Both the position numbers and the translations under genes were made by a program. A model generated the notes under the pieces. It did no database searches. It saw only the letters and a program-made list of their open reading frames with translations, and had not been told where the DNA came from. DNA of 64,000 bases, taken from positions 3,348,001-3,412,000 of the forward strand of contig OZ251227.1 of the NCBI GenBank assembly GCA_965240325.2, given 5' to 3'. This DNA comes from Rebecca billardiae RCC1528 (taxonomy: Eukaryota; Haptophyta). Shown piece after piece: positions 1 through 10,414 of this stretch; within the stretch, counting starts at the first letter, position 1, and every line of letters begins with the position of its first letter.

Positions 1-79
1 AGACAGCCTATACACTACTACGACTAGGTCATATGTATATATATATATCGAAAAATTAAGCATATATATATCATAGCTT

Positions 80-111
<32 letters not shown>

Positions 112-556
112 TAATATCGTCGTCTGATCGTCATCTATCCGTCAGGCGCGGACGCGGAGTGCCGTAGTTATATATATAGACTGATGATACTGATTCACGA
201 CTGATATTCGTCCGCGACACACGTACAGCCCCGACGGTGACGAGTTGATGACGTCGCAGTAACTAATAACCTTATATATATATATATATATAATTCATGA
301 CTGGGCTTGAGGGCCGCGTGCATGTCAATTCAGGCGCGCGTGAGTCCGGCGAGGAGCTAGCGGGCGGTGTGCGGGTCACGATTTATATATGGCGGCACTT
401 GTTCGAAGCCTGAGAGTGAGAGAGCATTCTGGGCTCCGTGCAGAGTGCATTGCCTCGCCTGTCGGGCTTGGCCGGCTTGGGAGGCTCAGAGCACGCCACG
501 GTTCGCCGACGGTAGCGTCACCACCATGCGCTGGCGCGCGCGGGCAGGCGCGCGCG
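1..556. other. AT-repeat-rich intergenic DNA
   Basis: No gene is seen. The first 300 bases hold several (AT)n runs (about 31-49, 88-110 and 274-292) in otherwise mixed-composition DNA. The rest is the 3' flank of the LdpA-like gene, which ends at 557 on the minus strand. Confidence 0.6.
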
Positions 557-1873
557 TCAGTCGTCGTCCGGCAGCTCCTTGTCCGACATGATCACCGACG
601 CGTGCTTCACGCCCATCACGATGTCGTGCGCGAGCTCGAGCGCGCGCTCGAACGTCGCGCCGTGCTGCTCGACGTCGAGCACCGAGTCCGGGAGCTCGGC
701 GAGCACGCGGCCGAGCGCGCGGCGCGCGTAGCTGCCAAAGGCCACCCCGTGCACGCCCTCCTCGGTGTTCAGCAGCCCGCGCACCGCGAGCCGGTGCGCG
801 GTGTGCGCGTTCGCGCCGCCCGCGACGCTCGCGAAGTGCAGCCCTTCGCCGAGCGGCACGGGCCGCTCCGAGATGACGCGCGCGGCGAGCTCGACCGCAG
901 GCGCGGACGCGCCCATGCCCACGTCACCGGACATTGGCCGGCCGTCGAGTTGCCACATGAGCGGGAGGCGCGGCGCCGAGCCGTCGGCGTGCACCACCGC
1001 GTCGAGCGCGCGCATCTCCGAGCCCATCCCCTCGCCGAGGTCGGGCGTCGAGATGGCGAGCAGCTGCAGCGCGCGCGCCGCGTCCGCGCCGATCTCGTCC
1101 CAGAGCTCTGCGAATTGTCCGCTCGCGCCGCGCCCCTTGCGCGTATGGATCTCGAGCGCGTCGACGCGGCCGAGCATCGAGCGGACGTGCGGGATGTCGG
1201 TGACGTGCACGTACGTGCCGATCCGCTCGTACGGGCACACGGGCACGCACCGGCCGCAGCCGTAGCACCGCTCGGTGAGAACGCCCTCGCGGGGCGACGG
1301 CGCGTCGGCGGCGCCGGCGCCGGCGCCGACGGAGGCGCTCAGGATGGAGTCGAGGATGGCGTCGGCGGGGCAGACGGGCACGCACGGGCGCGGGCAGTCG
1401 GGCGGGCAGGCGGACGCGTCGAACGTCGCCTTGCGGAAGTGCACGTCGTCCTCGCCGTCCTGGATGCTCAGCATGAGCCACGGCGCGCGCACAGGCACGT
1501 GCGCCGCTTGGCCCAGCTCAAGGGCCGCCGAGACGCCCGCCTCGGCGGCGGCGAGCACGGCCTCGTCGGCGCACAGGTCGATGCAGTCGACCCCGCTAAG
1601 CGTGAAGAGCAGCGCCAGGTTGCGGATCGACGGCACGTCCTGGTTCGACGCGCCGCAGATCAGCTTGACCCACCGGCCCGCATGCAGCGAGTCCATCGGC
1701 TCAAGAGGCGGCGGCGCGGCGCCGAGCGTGCGCCGCGCGGCGTCCGTGGCGGCCGCCGGCGCGGGGCGCGGGGCGCGCACCGCGGAGCTGCCCGCGGCTG
1801 GGCGCGCCCCCACCGCGCAGCCGAGCGCGAGCGCGAGCGCCGCCAGCGCGCGTGGCGTGGACGGCGGCAGCAT
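557..1873 (-). CDS. LdpA-like iron-sulfur protein, probably plastid-targeted
   Basis: Single-exon gene of 438 aa starting at the ATG at 1873. The open frame continues upstream without a better start. Two 4Fe-4S cysteine sets are visible: C156, C160, C164, C168 (CPPDCPRPCVPVCP) and C203, C206, C209, C213 (CYGCGRCVPVCP). The core ('GRWVKLICGASNQDVPSIR', then 'FTLSGVDCIDLCAD') matches LdpA, the cyanobacterial light-dependent-period protein that relays redox state to the circadian clock; algal homologues exist. Residues 1-28 are hydrophobic and Ala-rich with an arginine early on, followed by a Pro/Arg/Ala-rich stretch, as in a bipartite plastid presequence. The function in eukaryotes is not established. 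The gene is divergent from the transporter at 2055, with 181 bp between the two starts, so a shared promoter is likely. Confidence 0.85.
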   Translation of the reverse strand: MLPPSTPRALAALALALGCAVGARPAAGSSAVRAPRPAPAAATDAARRTLGAAPPPLEPMDSLHAGRWVKLICGASNQDVPSIRNLALLFTLSGVDCIDLCADEAVLAAAEAGVSAALELGQAAHVPVRAPWLMLSIQDGEDDVHFRKATFDASACPPDCPRPCVPVCPADAILDSILSASVGAGAGAADAPSPREGVLTERCYGCGRCVPVCPYERIGTYVHVTDIPHVRSMLGRVDALEIHTRKGRGASGQFAELWDEIGADAARALQLLAISTPDLGEGMGSEMRALDAVVHADGSAPRLPLMWQLDGRPMSGDVGMGASAPAVELAARVISERPVPLGEGLHFASVAGGANAHTAHRLAVRGLLNTEEGVHGVAFGSYARRALGRVLAELPDSVLDVEQHGATFERALELAHDIVMGVKHASVIMSDKELPDDD

Positions 1874-2054
1874 GACGGCGGCTGTGCCGACGAAGCAGGG
1901 TTGCGTGAATGAGTGCGCGCCGCGGCTCGGCGGGGCCGAGGCTGGACGGCTCTCCAGCTTTTGATCAGCTTGGAAAGCGCCATCACGCACAGTGAGATTC
2001 GATCGGCTTGGTGGGCTCCCGCGCAGCGGTGCCGGCTGTTTGCCGCGCCGCGAA

Positions 2055-3794
2055 ATGGCGCCTGCAGCCTCGACGCTGCGGCAGGAGCTGCTCGCCGCGG
2101 CGGCGGACGTCGAGCCGCGGGGCGCGGCGCCGCTCGAGCCGGCGGACGCGGCGCCCGCCGGCGCAGACGGCCCGGCGGGCGGGCTGACCAACGGGCAGGC
2201 CTTCGCGAGCGTCGTCAAGTGCGCGCTGGGCGCGGGCGTGTTTGCGCTGCCGCTGACGTTCCAGCGCGCCGGCTGGCTGCTCGGCGCCGGGGCGACGGTG
2301 GCGATGGCCGCGGCGTGCACGCACACGATGGGCATGCTCGTGCAGTCCGAACGCCGCGTGCGCCACCTCACCGGCGCGCCGCGCGCGCTCACCTACCCGC
2401 AGCTCGCGGGCCAAGTGCTTGCCGAGGGCGAGCGCGCGCGCGCCGCCGTCACGCTGGGCGTGGGCGTGCTGATCGTCGCGGGCTCGGTGGCGGTGTGCGG
2501 CGCGTTCGTGGCGTTCGTCACGGGCACGCTCGCCCTCGAGCTCGGCGTCCCGCGCCGCGCCGTGCTCGCCGCCGCGTGCGCGCTCGAGCTCGTGCTGTGT
2601 CAGCTGCGCTCCTTCGCCCTTCTCTCTCGCGCGAGCGGCGTGGGCAACGCGGCGATCGGCGCGGGCTTCGGCGTGGTGCTGGCGTACGGGCTGGTGCACG
2701 CGCCGCCCCCGCGCCTCGCGCTGCGCGCGCTCCTCGTGCTCGCCCGCCCCGCCGAGCTCGCGCGCGCGCTCGGCCCGATCGCATTCAATTTCGCCGTCCA
2801 CTTTTCGCTCCTGCCGGTCGGGCAGGCGACGCGCGAGCCCGCGGCGTTCGGCCGGGTGGTGCGCGGCGCGTTCGGGCTGCTCGCGGTGCTCGACGCGTCG
2901 TTCGCCACCGCGTGCGTCGCGCTGTACGGCGACCGCCTCCGCTCGAACGTGATCGACTCGATCGGCGCGGACGCGGCGCGCGAGGCGGCGGCCGCGTCCG
3001 CTTCCGCCGTGTCCGCCGCCGCCGCGGCCGCCGCCACCGCGCCACACCTAGAGCCCGGCGGCGGCGGCGTTGGCGGCGGCGGGCTGCTCGCGAGCCTCGG
3101 CGCGGTCATCTCCGTCGGCGGGCGGCACCGCCTCGCCCAGCTCGCCGTCTCGATGACCAAGTGGCTCCTGTCGCTGTCCCTGCTCCTAACGGTGCCACTG
3201 GTGATGGCTGCGGCGCGAGAGCTCGTCGAAGGCGCGTGCGCGGCGGCGCTCGATGGCGCGAGCGCGCGGCGGGAGCTGCGGCGGCGAGCGGCGGTGGCGG
3301 GCGGCATCGGCGTCGACGAGGGTGGGGACGAGGCGGACGCGGCCGCGAGCGCGGCGGCGGAGGCGGCCGCGCCGGGCTCGCAGCAGCTCGCGCAGCCGGC
3401 GTGGCGCGCGTGGCGCGTGCGTGTGTGCGGCCTGGGCGTGGGCGCGCGCGCGCTGCTGTCCACGTGCGTGCGCGCGGCGCTCACCGGCTGCCTCGGGCTG
3501 CTGGTGCTCGCGGTGCCGGACTTTGGGCTGCTCGTGGGCTTCGCCGGCGGCGTCGCCGCCGCGGGCTGCGGCCTCGTCCTCCCGCCACTGATCCACGCGC
3601 GCACGCACAGGCTTTGGCTCACGCGCGCCGCGCTGCTAACGCACTGCCTGATCTCCGGGCTCGGGGTGGTGGTGGTGGTGACGAGCTGCTACAGCACGCT
3701 GCGCGACGCGCTCGAGCACCATGCCGCGCACTCGGCCGCGCACCACCACGGGCACCGCGGGGGGCACAGTGGCCCGCCGCATCCCCCGCCGTGA
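2055..3794 (+). CDS. Amino acid transporter, AAAP family (Aa_trans)
   Basis: Single-exon, 579 aa. The ATG at 2055 (context gaaATGGCG) is preferred to the in-frame codon at 1992 because it follows a G/A-rich context and lies closer to the conserved core. Around residues 44-75 the signature 'SVVKCALGAGVFALPLTF' is typical of the first helix of the amino acid/auxin permease family (SLC32/36/38-like), which moves amino acids with protons or sodium. About ten hydrophobic segments follow. The central loop (about residues 310-345) is an Ala/Gly-rich low-complexity insert and the C-terminus is His-rich (HHAAHSAAHHHGHRGGH), which could bind metal. Substrate and membrane cannot be told from sequence. 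Divergent from the LdpA-like gene. Confidence 0.85.
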   Translation: MAPAASTLRQELLAAAADVEPRGAAPLEPADAAPAGADGPAGGLTNGQAFASVVKCALGAGVFALPLTFQRAGWLLGAGATVAMAAACTHTMGMLVQSERRVRHLTGAPRALTYPQLAGQVLAEGERARAAVTLGVGVLIVAGSVAVCGAFVAFVTGTLALELGVPRRAVLAAACALELVLCQLRSFALLSRASGVGNAAIGAGFGVVLAYGLVHAPPPRLALRALLVLARPAELARALGPIAFNFAVHFSLLPVGQATREPAAFGRVVRGAFGLLAVLDASFATACVALYGDRLRSNVIDSIGADAAREAAAASASAVSAAAAAAATAPHLEPGGGGVGGGGLLASLGAVISVGGRHRLAQLAVSMTKWLLSLSLLLTVPLVMAAARELVEGACAAALDGASARRELRRRAAVAGGIGVDEGGDEADAAASAAAEAAAPGSQQLAQPAWRAWRVRVCGLGVGARALLSTCVRAALTGCLGLLVLAVPDFGLLVGFAGGVAAAGCGLVLPPLIHARTHRLWLTRAALLTHCLISGLGVVVVVTSCYSTLRDALEHHAAHSAAHHHGHRGGHSGPPHPPP

Positions 3795-4157
3795 CGGGGT
3801 CGGGTGCGCTCGTGCGCCAGCTGATGAGTGATGATGGCTCAGCCTCGCCCTCAGGACTCGACCAGTGTCACTCACAGACACAGTCACAACCGTGTACACA
3901 GTACAGTATCAGACTACCGCTTGATACAGATTACAGATGCACACGACAGTAACCACGCCAACCTGGGCTGCACCCGGACACGAACTGTACTCAGTCAGTG
4001 GACCGCCTATGCCATGAGTCATAGCAACTTCAAACTGGGCCGGGCGCGACTGAGCAACCACCATCAGTCCGAGTGGGCTCGCCTGCGCCACCGGACTTTC
4101 CCGGTTGCTTGTGCTGCGCTTGCGGTAGTGCGTCGGGCGAGCGAGCGCCTTTCGGCC
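3795..4157. other. Intergenic region upstream of the EHD gene
   Basis: No gene seen. The composition is more AT-rich than the flanking genes, with CAGT/ACAGT-rich stretches around 3865-3930. It presumably contains the 3' UTR of the transporter and the promoter of the EHD-like gene. Confidence 0.5.
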
Positions 4158-6331
4158 ATGGCCGCTCGCCACGTCACGTGCACGCGCGCCGCGTGCGCGC
4201 TGCTGCTGGCGGCCGGTGCGTTCGCGCGGTCGAGCGGGGAGCCTGGCTCGAGCGGCGGCGGCGGAGGCTCGCTCTCCTCGGACGACCCGGCCGCCCGCGC
4301 CCGCCGTGCGCCGCCGAGCCGCGTCCGGCTCGCGGGCGGCGATGGCGCGGAGGACCCGCCGCCGGTGCTCGGCGCCGGCCGGCCGCTCCCGGACGTGCGG
4401 CCGAGCCGGCCGCGGATGGAGTCGATCTCGGGGGACGCGAACACGCAGCTGGGCATGCCCGAGCTCGCCGCCCGGCTCAAGCGGCTGTACAAGGAGAAGC
4501 TGCTGCCGATGGAGCGGATGTCGCTCTACTCGGACTTTTACGGAAGTTTCCTCACCGACTCGCACTTCGACTCGCGGCCGATGGTGCTGCTGATCGGGCC
4601 GTACTCGGTGGGGAAGACGTCGTTCATCAAGTACCTCCTCGGCCGCTCCTTCCCCGGCGAGCGCATCGGCCCCGAGCCCACCACCGACCGGTTCATCGTC
4701 GTGATGAACGGCCAGGAGGATCGCGTCACGCCCGGCAACGCGCTCGCCGCGAATGCGGAGACGCCGTTCCAGCCGCTCTCGATGTTCGGCACGCAGTTCC
4801 TGAACAAGCTGGAGGCGTCGCAGCTGAGCGCGCCCATCCTGCAGCGCCTCACCCTCATCGACACGCCGGGCGTGCTCTCGGGCGAGAAGCAGCGCGACAT
4901 GCGCGGCTATGACGTCTACAAGGTGCGGCGTGCAGCCAACGTGGTTGTCCCACTCATCGGTTGGATGTTGGACCACGTGTTGGTTGTTCAACTGCGTGGT
5001 TGTACAGCGTGTGTGTACAACTGTCGTGTCTGTCTGTGTGTCTGTACACCGTGTGCAGCTACGGTCTGTCGCGTCTGTCTGTCTGTCTGCCTGTCTGCCT
5101 GTCTGTCTGTACAACAAGGTACAGACAGACAGACGCGCCTTCCCAGCACGCGCGGACCTGCCGTCCGCGCGGTGTGCACGTCGGGGGGTCGGGGTGGGTG
5201 ACGGGAGAGGGGGCTGGGCGCGGCCGTCCTGCGCGGCGCGGCGGCGGCCGACGCGGCACGCCGCGCCCACGCGCGCGCGCGCGCCCTCAGCCAACGCTCC
5301 GCGAGGGTGGGCGGTTGGGCCTGCCCGCCTGCCTGCCTTGCCTCCGGTGTGCCTGACGCCCGAGCCGCCGCCCTCTCCTCCCGCCGCCCGCCGCGCGCGA
5401 CCAACCCTAACCCTAACCCTAACCCTAACCCTAACCCCAGGTGACCGAGTGGTTCATCGAGCGCGCCGATCGGATCCTGCTGCTCTTCGACGCGCACAAG
5501 CTGGACATCTCGGACGAGTTCAAGAAGATCATCCAGCTGCTGCGCGGGCACGACGATAAGGTGCGGCTCGTGCTGAACAAGGCCGACTCGACCGAGCCGC
5601 AGGAGCTCATGCGCGTGTACGGCGCGCTGATGTGGTCGCTCGGCTGCGTCATCCAGACGCCCGAGGTGATCCGAGTGTTTATGGGAAGCTTCTGGGAGAA
5701 GCCGTTCGCGCACGACGGGCTGCAGCAGCTCTTCCTGGCGGAGGAGCGCGACCTCGTCGCCGACCTGCTCGACCTGCCGCGCAACGCCGCCATCACCAAG
5801 ATCAACGAGCTTGTCAAGCGCGCGCGGCTCGTCAAAGTGCACGCGGCGCTGCTGACGCACCTGCACGACGCGATGCCCGCAGTGTTTGGGCGGGAGGCGA
5901 CGCAGCGCAGGCTGCTCGGTGACATGATGGGCGTGTTCCGCAAGGTGCAGCGCGCGCACAAGCTGCCGCCCGGCGACTTCCCCGACATCGAGCGCTTCAC
6001 GCGCCGCGCGGCGCAGTTCAACTTCGCCGAGTTCCCGCGGATCGCGCCGAGGCGGTGGCAGCTGGTCGACGAGCTGCTCGAGGTGGATGTGCCGGAGCTG
6101 CTGCAGATGGTGCGCACGCACCAGCGCGCGTCGAGCACGCGCCGGACCAACGTCGCGTCGACGCTGCCGCACCTCAAGTCGGCGCAGGTGCGCATGGCGG
6201 GGCAGCCGCTCACCGACTCGTGGCGCGCCATCCCGAAGCGAGACTTTGGCGCGGGCGCGAGGCCGGGCGGCTCGGGCTCGGCGGCGGACGGCGGACCACG
6301 CGGCGCCGGCAGCTCCTCGGCGGCGAGGTGA
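4158..6331 (+). CDS. EHD: EHD-type dynamin-like GTPase with signal peptide
   Basis: Two exons: 4158-4922 and 5441-6331, joined in phase 0 (…[16 protein letters not shown]…), giving 551 aa. The intron 4923-5440 starts GTGCGG and ends CCCCAG. Motifs of EHD ATPase/GTPases, which tubulate and cut endocytic membranes: P-loop [10 protein letters not shown] at 147-156, DTPG near 235, NKAD at 301-304, and the helical region '[14 protein letters not shown]'. Two departures from animal EHDs are visible. Residues 1-25 form a signal-peptide-like stretch followed by an Arg/Pro/Ser-rich region (about 26-90). After the helical domain the protein ends in a Gly/Ser/Ala tail with no EH domain. A plastid or secretory location is therefore possible. 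The last 36 bases of the intron are CCCTAA repeats that act as its pyrimidine tract. Confidence 0.85.
5403..5438. repeat. Interstitial telomere-type array (CCCTAA)n in EHD intron
   Basis: About six CCCTAA units directly abut the 3' splice site (CCAG at 5437-5440) of the EHD-like gene. The array supplies the only C/T-rich tract of this otherwise GC-rich intron. Confidence 0.95.
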
Positions 6332-6723
<392 letters not shown>

Positions 6724-7905
6724 TCAGCGGCCCGACAAGCCGGCGCGGCCGTGCGGCGCGTCCAGGTCGAACCCATCGGCGGCGGGCACGACCGCGTACG
6801 GGTTGAGCCCCGGGTGCGACGAGAAGTAGTGCACCTTCACGTGCCGCAGGTTGAACGAGCGGCGCACGGCCTCGTGCGACTGGTACACGTCGCGCGTGTA
6901 ATCGGCGAGGTGGATAAAGTGGGTAAGCGGCCGGCGGTTCGCCTTGAAGTGGGTCATGTACACACTCTCGAATCGAGCCAGGGTGTGGAAGAGGCGCAGG
7001 TCGACCCAGCACAGCGCGTCGCCGCCGAGGAAGCGCCGCGCGCCGAGCATCCCGTCGAGCCGCTCCAGCCCGCGCTGCAGAGCGCCCTCCGCCTCCTCGT
7101 AAGCGGTTTGGGTCCGGGCGAAGCCGCACTTGTACACGCCATTGAGTACGTCGGAGTACACCCACTCGTGCAGCTCGGCGAGCTCGGCGTCGCGCTCGGG
7201 CGGGAAGAGGCGCGGCGCGGCCGGCGCGCCGAGCCCGCCGAACGCGCCGTCGAGCATCCGCAGGATCTCCTCGGACTCGTTGTTCACCGCCTCGCCCGTC
7301 GCGGTGTCGACGAGCAGCGGCGTGGTGAACTTGGCGGCGCCGCGCGCGCCGTCGCCGCCGTACTTGTCGTACGCGTCGCGCACGGAGGCGCAGCCGCCGA
7401 CGGTGTCGGGCACGAGCGCCTCGTCGCACTCGAACGCGCCGTGCCCCGCCGGGCTCGCCAGCGCCGCGTCGCCCGGCGCGCGGTACACCCAGCCGACGTG
7501 CGCGTCGCTCGGATCGTCCGGCCGCGTGCGCTGCCACGTCGGGTGCGCGAGTGAGTAGGAGATGGCGTGCTCGAGGCCCTTGAGGTAGAGCGCGCTGAGC
7601 ACGCCGTTCGCCCACGGGCACGCGAGCGCGAGGTGCAGGTGGTAACGCCCCGCCTCGGGCGGGTGGCGGCCGCCCGGCGACACGAGCTCACGGAATGCGC
7701 CTGGCGTGCGTTTGAACTCGCCCTTGGCGCCCACCTCGTCGAGCGCGGTGCGCGCGCCGCCGCCGGCGGCGAGCGCGGCGAGGCGGGCGGCGGCGGGCGC
7801 GCGCACGGGCGCGCGCGTCAGCGCCGCCGTCCGCCACGCGCCGCGCGCGAGCCGCGCGGAAGGCATCGTCAGCAGCAGCGTCGTCAAGACGTGCGCCGCC
7901 GCCAT
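6724..7905 (-). CDS. Glutathionyl-hydroquinone reductase (Xi-class GST, ECM4/YqjG type)
   Basis: Single-exon, 393 aa. The N-terminal thioredoxin fold carries the catalytic-cysteine motif ACPWA (C96), diagnostic of enzymes that reduce glutathionyl-hydroquinones to hydroquinones. The all-alpha C-terminal domain follows ('[12 protein letters not shown]', '[18 protein letters not shown]', '[16 protein letters not shown]', '[15 protein letters not shown]'). The first 50 residues are Ala/Arg-rich with few acids ([14 protein letters not shown]…[15 protein letters not shown]) and look like a mitochondrial or plastid presequence. Length is close to the family norm of about 320-340 aa plus this extension. 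The start at 7905 lies 109 bp from the divergent gene at 8015, so the two may share a promoter. Confidence 0.9.
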   Translation of the reverse strand: MAAAHVLTTLLLTMPSARLARGAWRTAALTRAPVRAPAAARLAALAAGGGARTALDEVGAKGEFKRTPGAFRELVSPGGRHPPEAGRYHLHLALACPWANGVLSALYLKGLEHAISYSLAHPTWQRTRPDDPSDAHVGWVYRAPGDAALASPAGHGAFECDEALVPDTVGGCASVRDAYDKYGGDGARGAAKFTTPLLVDTATGEAVNNESEEILRMLDGAFGGLGAPAAPRLFPPERDAELAELHEWVYSDVLNGVYKCGFARTQTAYEEAEGALQRGLERLDGMLGARRFLGGDALCWVDLRLFHTLARFESVYMTHFKANRRPLTHFIHLADYTRDVYQSHEAVRRSFNLRHVKVHYFSSHPGLNPYAVVPAADGFDLDAPHGRAGLSGR

Positions 7906-8014
7906 TGATCGCCGATTCGCGCGCGCCGCGAAAGAAAGGTCCGGGCCGGGAGCGCTCTCCCCACTGCCAAGGGGGTCTCTCCCAACCTAAACGGCTAAAC
8001 CGCATGGCGAGCGC

Positions 8015-8941
8015 ATGCCATCGCCTGGGACACGACGATGGATCCCGTTTTGGGCGTCCACCGCGCTCACTCTAGCGCTGGCCCCGCACCATGACTCGCG
8101 CGGCCGACGTGATGCCCAGCTACTTTTCATCCACGTGGGGAAGGCAGGCGGGGGCACGGTGAGAAGCTTCATGCGCGACCACGGTGTCGCGTACCTCGAG
8201 TCCCACACCCATCGCACATCTCTGAGCGACATTCGTTCAGCTGCTGACGGAAAAGTGGTGGTGGTGTTGAGAGACGCGGTGGCTCTATTCATAAGCGCAT
8301 TCTATTGGTTGCGCAACCCCCGTGAACTGCGCACAGACCCTGCAAACACGCAGGTGACAGCCTGTTTTGATGACGTGGAGCCGTTCACACGTGCGCTCCT
8401 CAACTTGGGTTCTGATGATGCACATGGCCAGCCGAATGCGTCCTGCATCGCCCAAGCGCAGGACTTCGTGGCAAACCCTCAACTGGCGCACATCAGCAGG
8501 CGCATCGCGTACTACTTTGACAGCAGCGCCGTCCGCGCGCTCTCACGCATGGATGTGTTCGTTGTGTGCGCCGAGCGGATGGAGCGCGACCTGGCAGACA
8601 TGGTCCGCTGGCTGAACGGCTCGAAGTCCGGGGCGCGGATGCAGCGGGTGGGCCGCGCGTGGGCGCTACCTTCGGTGAACCGCGCCCAGTACAACCACAC
8701 GCGCGCGACCTCGCTGCTTGAAGAGCGCACGGCGGCTGCGCTTGCCTCCAGCAGCCTGCTTGCCGCTGACTACCACGCGGCGGCCATCGTGCTCTGCATG
8801 AGCTCCAACTACGGTCCCAGAGTCTCCGTGATGCCCGCGGAGCTGGGCCGACTCAAGGTGGTCAACTGCTCGGGATCGCCGCCCCGTGCTTCATACCTGA
8901 TCGACGACCAAGTACCACCACCCGCCGAACTGCATGAATGA
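8015..8941 (+). CDS. Sulfotransferase-like secreted/Golgi protein
   Basis: Single-exon, 308 aa. A hydrophobic N-terminus (residues 9-24) after basic residues suggests a signal anchor. The PAPS-binding 5'-phosphosulfate loop is FIHVGKAGGGTV (38-49). The 3'-phosphate site is about 82-97, VVLRDAVALFISAFY. These are hallmarks of Golgi carbohydrate sulfotransferases, which move sulfate from PAPS to glycans. NxS/T sites (NAS, NGS, NHT, NCS) suit a luminal protein. The acceptor is unknown. By eye the gene is less GC-biased at third positions than its neighbours, with more A/T-ending codons, so its origin may differ. It pairs head-to-head with the hydroquinone reductase. A second member of the superfamily lies at 49853-50836. 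Confidence 0.75.
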   Translation: MPSPGTRRWIPFWASTALTLALAPHHDSRGRRDAQLLFIHVGKAGGGTVRSFMRDHGVAYLESHTHRTSLSDIRSAADGKVVVVLRDAVALFISAFYWLRNPRELRTDPANTQVTACFDDVEPFTRALLNLGSDDAHGQPNASCIAQAQDFVANPQLAHISRRIAYYFDSSAVRALSRMDVFVVCAERMERDLADMVRWLNGSKSGARMQRVGRAWALPSVNRAQYNHTRATSLLEERTAAALASSSLLAADYHAAAIVLCMSSNYGPRVSVMPAELGRLKVVNCSGSPPRASYLIDDQVPPPAELHE

Positions 8942-9249
8942 CTGAGACTTATTGCAGTGAAGTGAGCCGCGGAGCCCCGGCCCGGACACTCGGACAGCGG
9001 ATGCGCACAGGCAGCACAGCCCAATAATCATCTCGAAAGTCGAAATATCGAGCCCCGCCCCGGACCGTTGAAGCCGGCACCCAACCTGGCGACTCAAAGC
9101 GACGCGGGACTCGGGGCCGCACTGGTCATCAGCAAAGACAAGCAGCAAGCAAGGGCGGGAGGCGCGAGCAAGCCGCGGCTTGGCACGCCTGCGCCTACCA
9201 CCAGGCGACCGCACCTCCGCTCTCCGCGCGTCGAACGAGCCACCTGCCG
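8942..9249. other. Intergenic region before ADA2
   Basis: No gene seen. This 308-bp stretch holds the 3' flank of the sulfotransferase-like gene and the 5' region of ADA2. Confidence 0.5.
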
Positions 9250-10374
9250 ATGAGCGAGTGCGTGCCCGCCACCGGCGAGTGCGCGGTCACCGCCCCTCGC
9301 GCGCGCGCGCTCACCACCGCCGACCCCGCGCGCACGCGCCGTCGCGACCGCCATGCGCCGAGCAGGCGTGGAGGCGGCAAGCGCAAGCGGGCGGCGAGCA
9401 CGACCGACGAGCCGGGTGCGCGCGGCGGCGCGCGCGGCGACTGTGCGCGCGCACGGCCTGCCTCACTCCCGCGCCCGGCCCTCCCCCGCCGCGCGCGCGC
9501 GCAGGCGCGGACGCGGACGACGCCGTTTCCGAGACACTTCCCGGCGTCGCGTACTCATGTGGGTACTGCGCGGTGGGGCTGGGCGGCGAGACGTTCATCG
9601 AGAGCGTGCCCGCGGCGTCGGTCGGCGCGGGCGGCGAGGCCGCGCCCGTCGGCACCGGCGTGCCGCTCTGCCTCGACTGCTTCGCCGCAGGCGTCGAGCT
9701 GCCCGGCCGCGCGCGCTCAGACCCGTACCGCGTTGTGCACGGCGTGTCGCGGCCGATGTTGGCGACGGGCTGGGGCGCGGACGAGGAGCTCGCGCTGGTC
9801 AACGCGATCGAGCGGATGGGGTGCGCGCGGCGCGCGCGCGCTCGCGCCGCCCACGCGCCCGCCGCCTGCCCGCCGCGCGCTGCCGCCGCGGGCTGCGGCT
9901 GCGGCTGCGGTTGCGGCTGCGGCTGCGGCTGCGGCTGCGGCTGCGCCTGCGCCTGCCCGCCTGCCGACCCGCCCGGCTGCTGCTGGCGCGCGCCGCGCCC
10001 GCCGCCCCCTCGCCCTGCACGCAGCTTCGGCAACTGGGCGGAGGTCGCCGAGGCGCTGCGCTCGCGCTCACCCAAGAGCGCCGCTGAGGCGGAATGCCAC
10101 TACACGGTGCACTACCTGACAGCGGCCGAGGCGCCGCTGCCGGCGGTGCGGGAGTCGCCGCTGAGCCCGGCGGAGGAGGACGCGGAGCGCGCGGTGTGGA
10201 TGGAGACGACGGGCGCGCCGCTCGAGGCCTCCGTGCGCGCGCGGCGCGACGCCGCCTTCGCACGCCACGTGGACGCCGTCGGCGAGGCGGCGCTGGCCTA
10301 TGGTGCCCTGTCTCTCTCCGCGCACGGCCGCGCGGACGACGGTGGTGACGCGGCCGGCGGCGGCGGCACCGGCC

Positions 10375-10414
<40 letters not shown>

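Noticed and set aside
389-1912. 507-codon plus-strand frame over the LdpA-like gene
   Set aside because: Arg/Ala/His-rich antisense shadow of the minus-strand gene; no motif.
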